This document shows positions 56,748 to 64,000 of a stretch of DNA of 64,000 bases, piece after piece; positions within the stretch are counted from its first letter, which is position 1, and every line of letters begins with the position of its first letter. The notes below the pieces were generated by a model. That model was given only the letters and a program-made list of their open reading frames with translations, had not been told where the DNA came from and did no database searches. Source of the DNA: Eucommia ulmoides (lineage: Eukaryota; Streptophyta; Magnoliopsida; Garryales; Eucommiaceae); NCBI GenBank assembly GCA_016647705.1, contig CM028334.1:14802402-14866401 (forward strand), given 5' to 3'. Both the position numbers and the translations under genes were made by a program.

Positions 56748-57590
56748 CCAAACAACAGAAAATAAAGTAAAAAACAATATACAATACAGTACACATCGAT
56801 ATATCCTAGTTCACCAAGCTAATCTTGTCTAATCCACTCCTTCGAGCCCCACGGAGATTCGCACCCACTAATCACTAAGATTCCTTTAAACTGGTAGGAA
56901 CCAAACCTTTACAAAAATGATTTTTTTCACAGGCTCAAAATCAACCTTTACAAATTCCTTTTCTCAGGATTTAGAATAAGCTCTTCTTTTTCCCAGGCTC
57001 AAGAATAACCTTATTTTTTTATAGGCTAAAGATTAACCTAATTCTATTATAGGGAGAATCACGACCTAATTTTTTTTATACCTTAGGCTCAAGAATTGAA
57101 CCTCACAATCACTCCAAGTATCATTTTCCCAAGTAAGGATAGAACTTTTACAATTTACACACAATTGATCCTAATCAAGAAGAATCACACCTAAGCTATT
57201 TTCAATGGGAAAAGAGTAACCTAACCTTTTTGTACGCTAGGCAAAGATCAGAACCTCATTCTCTTTACTGGAAGAGATTGAAACCCAACTACCCCTGATT
57301 AGATACTCCCAATAATACCTAATCCGCACATAACTCACCAATTACAAAATTGATAAGCTTTTTTTCACTCAGATCTTCTACCATTTCAGATTAATTAGAA
57401 CTCAATTAATGTCCCGATACTAGTGATAGAAATAAAGTGAGGAACCAAAATCTGATTATAATAAAGAATGCGGGTAACACAATTAAGCTCGTAATCAGAT
57501 TAACACACAACTCGTTTTAAAAGATTTTAATGCTTTTAAAGTTCAAAAATGATTTCTCGAAAAAAATCAATTCACCAAGCAAATAATAAG
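56748..57590 (-). repeat. Copia-like LTR fragment 2, inner part
   Basis: It continues the LTR interrupted at 51563 and matches 58175-59000 of the next LTR. It stops abruptly around 57590, where internal element sequence begins. Confidence 0.75.
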
Positions 57591-57738
57591 ATCTTAATTT
57601 TGTCTGGAAATCATATCAAAATTATTTTTTAAAACTCTGTTTTCATTTTCAAGAGAATCCACTTTAGAGAGCAAATTATTAATTTAAATCAGAAAATTAT
57701 TTTCTACCACAATAATCATCCAAATACACTTTAAATAT

Positions 57739-57954
57739 TCAGACACTTTTTCCACCATTTTCAAAAGGATTAAATTTTCTCTTTAACCTCAAGATCTCTT
57801 TAGCAAAAAGTAATGTAAAATAAAGTAATTTTTCCATAACAATATGAATATTTTTATTATCATCATCTCCATCACTATCACAAGAATCATAAACCACATT
57901 TTCATATACAGATTTACCACTATCAAAAAAGGATACACAAAACACATCCTCCAT
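57739..57954 (-). pseudogene. Possible gag fragment of the copia-like element
   Basis: A 71-codon frame starts with ATG at 57954, about 55 bases from the decayed primer site, and has an acidic stretch DSCDSDGDDDNKNI followed by KEILRLKRKFNPFENGGK. Acidic linkers of this sort occur in long-LTR copia gag proteins. No zinc knuckle or pol motif is seen, and the piece is flanked by an LTR truncated at 57590. It could also be leader sequence that is open by chance. Confidence 0.3.
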
Positions 57955-58010
57955 GGTGTGTGCACGTGACCAGTTTAGCTAGGATGTTAAGCATAATCGA
58001 GCTAAAACTA

Positions 58011-58021
58011 GCTCTGATGTT
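58011..58021 (-). other. Decayed primer-binding site
   Basis: gctctgatgtt resembles gctctgatacca (the initiator-Met type) and lies five bases before the LTR at 58026. Confidence 0.55.
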
Positions 58022-58025
58022 AATT

Positions 58026-60353
58026 ATTGGTCCAGTGAGCTACCCAAGAGGGGGGAGAATTGGGTAGATAAAAATTAATTCAAATAATAATACTTCAAAA
58101 ATCAAATAATTAATTTTATCCTAAATTAATTATTATCCTTTCGTAGCAGTGGATAAGTGTTGTAATCGCTAGATGCACACCCAAACAACACAAAATAAAG
58201 TAAAGGAAATAAACAATACAGTACACACCGATATATCCTGGTTCACCAAGCTAATCTTTCCAAATCCACTCCTTCGAGCCCAATGGAGATTCGCACCCAC
58301 TAATTACTAAGATTCCTTTAAACAGGTAGGAACCAAACCTTTACAAAGTGATTTTTTTTCACAAGCTCAGAATCAATCTTTATAAATTCCTTTTCCTAGG
58401 CTTAGGAATAACCTCTTCTTTTTTTCAGGCTCAAAAATAGCCTTATCTTTTTACAAGCTAAAGATTAACCTAATTCTATTACAGATAGAATCACAACTTA
58501 ATTCTTTTTATACCTTAAACTCAAGAATTAAATCTTATAATCACTCTAAGTATCCTTTTCCTAGGTATGGATAGAACCTTTACAATTCACTCACAATTAA
58601 TCCTAATCAAGAAAAATCACACCTAAGCTCTTTTCAACGAGAAAAGAGTAACCTAACCTTTTTGTACTCTATGCAAAGATCAAAACCTCAATCTTTTTAC
58701 CGGAAGAGATTGAAACCCAACTACCCCTAATTAGATATTCCCAATAGTACCTAATCCACATATAACTCACCAATTACAAAATTGATAAGTTTTTTCCCAC
58801 TCAGAGCTTCTACCATCCCAAATTAATTAGAACTCAATTAATATACCAATACTAGTGATATAAATAAAGTAAGGAAACAAAATCTGATTATAATAAAGAA
58901 TGTGGGTAGCACAATTAAGCACATAATCAGATTAACACACAAATCGTTTTAAAAGATTTTAATACTTTTAAAGTTAAAAAATGATTTCTCAAAAAAATCA
59001 ATTGACCAAGATAATAACAATAATAAAATACTCAATTAAATAATAAGCTTGATATGATCTCACCAGGAAAACACCGAATAGATTGCACGTAGTATTGTAA
59101 GACAGCTTAGATCGGTGACGCTAACTCAAATAGTGCCTTAACTCATGAACTTCTCAATAATCGATCTCATAGTTGATCTCTCAAAATAATATCAGAATGA
59201 TGAGTCTTAGAAAAGTTTAGGAACTGAACAATTCTTGATATTATGTGTATATTATATGTGAAATCCGCAGGTCTATATATAAGGAATTGGAACAAGCCTT
59301 CCAACGGCTAATTTTCAAATAATAAGTATCTAAAAGGCACTTATAGACCTCATATATCATTATGACTTAATCCTGGTATAATTCACTCAATAATATCTTT
59401 TGGAATATTCAATTAAGACCCCCAATCATTTTATCAAACTCAATTAGATAAGATAGAAAGAATTACATATACCAAATTGAGAGATATAAAAAATACTTGA
59501 ACCATATCTATAGGGATATTCAACTAGAAGTATCATATCTTAAATATATTTATATCCTTAAGATCTCACAATCAAGTAAACAAATAACGGTTAGTTTTTG
59601 AATAAATCCCGAAATTCCACAAAGCCTGAAACTAGCCATTGGTTGACCGACCAACACCCATTAGTCGACCGCCCAATTCAGGACGTAACCTAAGCCAAAA
59701 TTTCTCGCCCATAAGTCGACCGCTACTTATCCATCTGTCGACCGGACGATTCAAAGACATTTACAAGTTGACTTACCTATCGACCGTACGATCCAGAGAC
59801 TTCACCTTATAACCACAGGTCGACCTACCTATCGAATAGCTGATTCAGAAAGTTCAACAAATTTCCATAGGTCGACTTATTTGTTGACTGACCATTGTAG
59901 GAATACCTTTCCTTAATTAATTTTTATTCAATTTCTTTGATGTTTTCTTCCTTTTAACCGATTTCTTTTCTCGGTTAGCTCTACTAAATCTTTAAATTCA
60001 ATTTTAATCAATTATCTTTCTTAAAATAATGTTTCTTTTTCAATTTCACATAGGAACAAATATGTTTGCTAATTAGAATCCTATTAAAAACACACATAAT
60101 CATAAAAATATTTTGTGTCGTATGTGATCCTAATCAGGATACATTAAGAGTAAAAATTTAAACTGAGTTGTTTTCCCTGGATTTTTCAATTTTTTCGGTC
60201 TCTTAACATCCATCATCTTTGTTAATCTTTTCAGCATTCATTTTCTTCTTGATAATATCTTCACTGGAACTTATAAACTAAAACACTCAATAAATCCATT
60301 AGTTCTACAAAAAATATCAACATTTAATTGTTCATCAAAATCTTAGGGTCAAC
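58026..60353 (-). repeat. Copia-like LTR, full length (2.3 kb)
   Basis: It begins TATTGGTCCAGTGAG (TG changed to TA) and ends cttagggtcaaca. It contains the gtcgaccg/ggttgacc array at 59636-59905. The end is defined by its match to the end of the next fragment (62262-62305). Confidence 0.75.
59636..59905. repeat. Paired GGTTGACC/GTCGACCG motif array 1
   Basis: About five ~55 bp units occur, each with two related motifs, for example gtcgaccg..gtcgaccgg, and most followed by gattca(g/a). Three carry the TTGAC(C/T) W-box core. Confidence 0.75.
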
Positions 60354-62305
60354 AAAACCTAATCCTTTTAATAGGCTAAAGATCAAACTTCACAACTCTC
60401 AAAAGTATCTTTTTTACAAGTAAGAATAGAACATTTACAATTCACTCAATTCAATTCAAGGAGAATAAGGACTTAGTTCTTTTCAAAGGAAAAGATTAAC
60501 CTAACCTTTTTATATTTAGGACAAAGATCAAACCCTAATTTTTTTCACATAAAATATTGAAACTTAGCTTCCCTAACAAGACACTGGCCCAATCATGTCT
60601 AATCCGCTGAAACTCACAAATACAGAAAAAAATGGGTTTCTTCCTACAAAGAGTTTCTGCCATCTTAATACAGATATACTCGATTAATGTCCTAAAATTT
60701 ACTACATAACATATACAATATCAGGCAAATTAATATCTAATTAATAAACAAGTGTGGGTAACACAGATTAAAGCATGTAATCAGATAATCACACAAAATC
60801 GTTTTAAAACGATTTTTTAGACTTTTAGATCTGAAAATGATTTGAAAACAATTTTCTAACGATCTTAACACCAAGCAAATAATAATAATAATATGAAATC
60901 AAAATAATGAACAATAGCTTGGAAAGATCTCACCAAGAAAATACCGAAAAATGAAAACAGAATCACAAGATAGTGCAAGTCTGTGACACCAAATCAATCA
61001 ACGCTTTAGATCAAGAACTTAAGACAAAATCTCTCTCAAAAATCTCAGCAGAATAATAACTGTTAGAAAAGTGTAGGAACTGATATTCTTGATGTATTTT
61101 ATCTCAATCCCGCAGGTCTAAATATGTAGACCAATATCAGGTCATCCAACGACTACTTTTCAAAAGATATGCCTCTAAATGGTACTCTTAGACCTCATAT
61201 AATATAATCATTCAATTTTGGGATTCTACTTAAAAATATATTTTAAAACTCTCAAATAAGTCCATGAAATGTTTCTCAATTAACAATCATAAAGATATGA
61301 AGTATTTAACTATTTAAATTAAGAGAATCTTAAATTAGGTGGACCAAATCAATAGAGATAATAAAATATATGTACCATATCTTTAATAAAATTAGACCCC
61401 CTAAATATCTCTCCCTTGGAATCATAAAAAAAAAAAAAAAAAAAAAAAGGCTAGTTTTTTTATCGAAAGACTAAGTTCCTCGAAATCTCAACCGAAACAG
61501 TCGGTTGACCGATCCCTGGCAGTCGGTTGATAGATTGATAGAGCTTTGAAACCAGGCTAAACCAAAATGCCAGTCGGTTAACTGATTCTCCTCTAGTCGG
61601 TTAACCGATTGATGGAGAAAGTTTTTCCTTCCAAAATTCAACCCAATCGGTTGACTAATTACTCCCTAATCGATTGACCGATTGATTTAGAGACTTTCCC
61701 TACCAAACTTAAGATCCAATCAGTTGACTGATTGCCTTGGTTCGGTTGACCAATCGATGCAGGAACAAACCATTTTGCTCTGTAAACTGCATTGTTTCAA
61801 ATGGTTGACCCGATTGATGTTGGGTAGTCATTGTCTTCACCAATTCTGCTCCAAACTTACTATTTGATTCGGTTAACTAATTTGTTTTCTCAGTTGACCG
61901 AATTGATCCTAAACTTTAACTTTTTATACTCTAATCCTTATTTTTAATTAGGTCAATTTTCATTTTCATTTTCATATAAGGAGCACATATTAAATCAATA
62001 ATTAGGATCCGAAATTCTATCATATCAATACACAAAAAGATAACTCATTTAATAGTGTCGTGTGTGATCCTAATTCGGGTTGTATTAAGAGTATAAAAGT
62101 ATAGAGTTGTTTTCACCTAATTTCTTCAAGATCTTCATAGTTCTTATTTTCTTCAATGCATCCGTCTTTACACCCTAAACATTTTCTTCATGATGTCTTC
62201 AACACAATTAACAATATGAAACTCTTTTTTGAAATATTTAATAAACACATTAGCTAAACCAAAAACATCAACCTTTAATTGTACATCAAAATCCAGGAAT
62301 CAACA
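60354..62305 (-). repeat. Copia-like LTR fragment 4 (first ~470 bp missing)
   Basis: It starts inside the LTR, at the equivalent of about 58490, joined directly to the end of the previous LTR. It ends ggaatcaaca before the target duplication. A 24-base A run lies at 61426-61448, and the motif array at 61499-61902. Confidence 0.75.
61499..61902. repeat. Paired CGGTTGACCG palindrome array 2
   Basis: Units of two near-palindromes placed 22-23 bp apart recur roughly every 85-90 bp. Examples are agtcggttgaccga, agtcggttaaccga, and a perfect CAATCAGTTGACTGATTG at 61717-61734. Seven TTGAC(C/T) W-box cores were counted. Confidence 0.8.
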
Positions 62306-62492
62306 ACAACCTTAGGAATTCCCTTAGGCATATATGTCTTTTATTGTTTGCCCCACGATTCTCCCAGGCATAAGTGGTCATTTTTTGAAATGCCTCGTAC
62401 ATGGCTTGCATGAAATTTTGATTTTCTCCAACAGTTGCATTTCCAGTTGGGGCATTGGCAGCCTGGGCACGGGTGTTCTTTCGTGGTGGCAA
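62306..62492 (-). pseudogene. Element D gag N-terminus
   Basis: The ATG at 62490-62492 starts MPPRKNTRAQAANAPTGNAT, a basic, Ala/Asn-rich start typical of chromovirus gag. The helical FMQAMYEAFQKMTTYAWENR follows and then HICLREFLRL, where the insertion interrupts. Gag resumes at 50943, in agreement with the 5 bp duplication. It lies ~85 bp from the primer site, a normal leader length after decay. Confidence 0.8.
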
Positions 62493-62578
62493 GTTTCTGG
62501 ACTGTAATGAAAACTTGTTAGTGTCTATTAATCATGTTTCACATACTTTTTGAAGTCTCAAAGCTACTTCAAACCCTG

Positions 62579-62589
62579 GCTTGATACCA
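62579..62589 (-). other. Primer-binding site of element D
   Basis: The + strand gcttgatacca is one deletion away from gctctgatacca. It lies 11 bases from the LTR at 62601. Confidence 0.65.
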
Positions 62590-62600
62590 AAAATGAACCC

Positions 62601-64000
62601 TATCATACCCCAAACCCTGGGGTCATGAATCAGGCCACGGGACGGCCAACTTAAGTAGTCAATCGATAACCCTATTGTGATTTTTCTTATTCTTTGATGC
62701 TTAATTTTATTTAATTTCCTAATCTTATTGGGTGTGTTCCTTTCTAGCACCGATTTGTTTTATAATTACCAAGTATACTTAGCAATTGTTACTAATTATT
62801 TAAAACACTTGATAATACCATGGTGTAATTTTGTAATAAAACTAACTACATTATTGGATTGAGCCTCTACATCATTTATAGAGCCCTTAGAAGCATCAAT
62901 AGACACACAGTTAATAAAGGTTACAAACGAACCAGCGGTCCTAATGTTTGGGCCCTACAGGGCTCATTAGTACAAGTTATGCTTAAAATTAAAAAATAAA
63001 AAATAAAATAAAATGGAGTCTATAGCGATAGAAAGTACAAAAACAATCCAAATACACCAAACCTAGAAACTTGATATAGCGTATTTTCAGACTGGAGTTC
63101 ATTCCTACTCACTATCCTGTGCACTAGCTGAGAATTGGAGAAAAAATGGGGGAGGGGGGATAAGCTCAACGTGCTCAGTAGGGAAATTAATCCATTTTCT
63201 TACTTTCCTCTAATTTTTATAGAAAATACGTGACTTTATAAATCGTAATACCCTGGCTGGAACTTTATAAATAAAACAATATATAATGCACCTGCACATC
63301 GTAATAAAATATGTACTTATAAAATTCAAGGAGAAAATTTTTAAAAACCATACAAACAAGTATATTACTGCGATACTTGGTGGGCGAACTGTAACACTAA
63401 GAATCTATATCATCTAGTGAAATACTCACGTAAATTGGAGTATCCCTCGCGCAGGTTTAGAGATTTGCACCCAAGGTCAGCTCTACGGTGACCCAATTTC
63501 CTCGATCCTCACATGATATCATCGCAATACCACCTAACCAAATATATTTAACACACAAGTATATTTTTCTTTTATAATACCAAATTTGCCCAAACTTCAA
63601 CATTTTTCTGCAAAGCCAATTTCATTTCAAAACACATTTTTCAAATAAGTACACAAGAATACATACATATAATGCATGCTAAATAAATAAATAAAATAAT
63701 GAATAGAATTCCCAACCTCGAGATGTGGGTGGTCACCTAGCAATCTTGAATCACCCTACTTCAGCTCATCCAGCTGCTGGAAGGAAAATTAAACATCCTC
63801 TCATTAACACCATCACTTCATGAGTGTACTCTTAATATCCTATTATTTCTTAAGAGGATATTATGTGTTGTGAGAGCAATTTACTATGAGCAGTCAGGTT
63901 TCCTACTCGTTTTATCACTGTTAAAAATATTTTTCTGTTCTTTTTATATATTGTTTTATGAAAATAGACATCTCAAGCTTTAAAACTCACTTTGAATCAC
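62601..64000 (-). repeat. 5' LTR of element D (continues beyond the window)
   Basis: It begins TATCATACCCCAAACCC (TG changed to TA) and matches 24248-25360 with one ~250 bp difference. The other end is outside the window. Confidence 0.8.

Larger units (their letters stand above)
50944..62305 (-). mobile_element. Copia-like LTR array inserted in gag of D
   Basis: Flanked by ACAGC (50939-50943) and ACAAC (62306-62310), a 4/5 target duplication, with D gag on both sides. It holds four same-orientation LTR segments: 50944-51407, 51408-57590 (interrupted by another element), 58026-60353 and 60354-62305. One short internal piece (57591-58025) lies between. The LTRs begin TGTTGG(T/C)CCAGTGAG on the + strand, with a gagaggggggtgaattgg-type start and a decayed initiator-Met primer site before 58026. 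It is most likely a long-LTR copia element (SIRE/Maximus-like), but no pol is present to prove it. Confidence 0.7.
24248..64000 (-). mobile_element. Element D: one Ty3/gypsy chromovirus-like element split by three nested insertions
   Basis: Pieces in minus-strand order are: 5' LTR from 62601 beyond the window; primer site 62579-62589; gag start 62492-62306; [insertion 50944-62305]; gag remainder, protease, RT, RNase H and integrase start 50943-47554; [insertion 36862-47548]; integrase remainder 36856-36245; [complex 26671-36244]; 3' LTR from 24248. Two joins are supported by target duplications (ACAGC/ACAAC and GGTAT) and by reading frames that resume where they stopped (gag ..HICLREFL to W.RTMGHHF; integrase ..VALFIPV to PVKTSYSFNGL). 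The last join is inferred, because the pol end, the polypurine tract and the inner end of the 3' LTR are not visible. Confidence 0.75.

Noticed and set aside
62532..62750. 72-codon frame beginning MLERNTPNKIR, similar to one at 24361-24702
   Set aside because: The similarity is explained by both lying in LTRs of the same family. The frames are broken differently and no protein family is recognised.

Overview
The window looks like heterochromatic, intergenic DNA of a flowering plant. It is AT-rich, has no dense coding, and almost everything recognisable is a transposable element: Ty3/gypsy chromovirus-like and Athila-like elements, Ty1/copia-like LTRs, a Mutator-like element, a PIF/Harbinger-like element and LARD-like non-autonomous elements. 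I found no intact host gene, rRNA, tRNA or CRISPR array. All protein-coding regions named here are broken transposon genes.

Left part (1-13.2 kb). A copia-type LTR (25-536) abuts a 1.3 kb unclassified sequence present twice in direct orientation (537-1856 and 10395-11705). Between the copies lies a Mutator-like element (2049-10363) with ~105 bp inverted termini and a 9 bp target duplication (8/9). It was itself split by an Athila-like LTR retrotransposon (2835-9971, target duplication CCGGG).

Middle (13.2-24.2 kb). A decayed minus-strand Ty3/gypsy element (integrase to 5' LTR, 13170-18821) is followed by a possible gene relic, a ~1 kb Harbinger-type element (20592-21607), a weak CACTA-like end, minisatellites and a Mutator-like terminus.

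Right part (24.2-64 kb). My reading is that one minus-strand chromovirus-like element, called D here, spans this whole part. Its 5' LTR starts at 62601 and runs off the window. Its gag start is at 62306-62492, the rest of gag to mid-integrase at 50943-47554, the integrase remainder at 36856-36245, and its probable 3' LTR at 24248. Three large insertions split it. The first is a copia-like LTR array (50944-62305, target duplication ACAGC/ACAAC), which holds a non-autonomous Athila-like element (51564-56742, CACAC). The second is a three-LTR non-autonomous element (36862-47548, GGTAT), which holds two solo LTRs (37378-38971, GAATT; 44188-~46663). The third is a chromovirus B complex with two ~2.6 kb LTRs (26671-36244).

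The most unusual signal is not a gene. Three unrelated LTR families each carry a cluster of short inverted repeats: TCCGC-CGAA-GCGGA units with paired substitutions, CACCGCCGCGGCGGTG-type palindromes, and CGGTTGACCG/CAGTTGACTG units that contain W-box cores. Three families also form tandem multi-LTR arrays. All readings were made by eye without alignment software, so borders are generally good to a few bases where target duplications are given and to tens of bases elsewhere.
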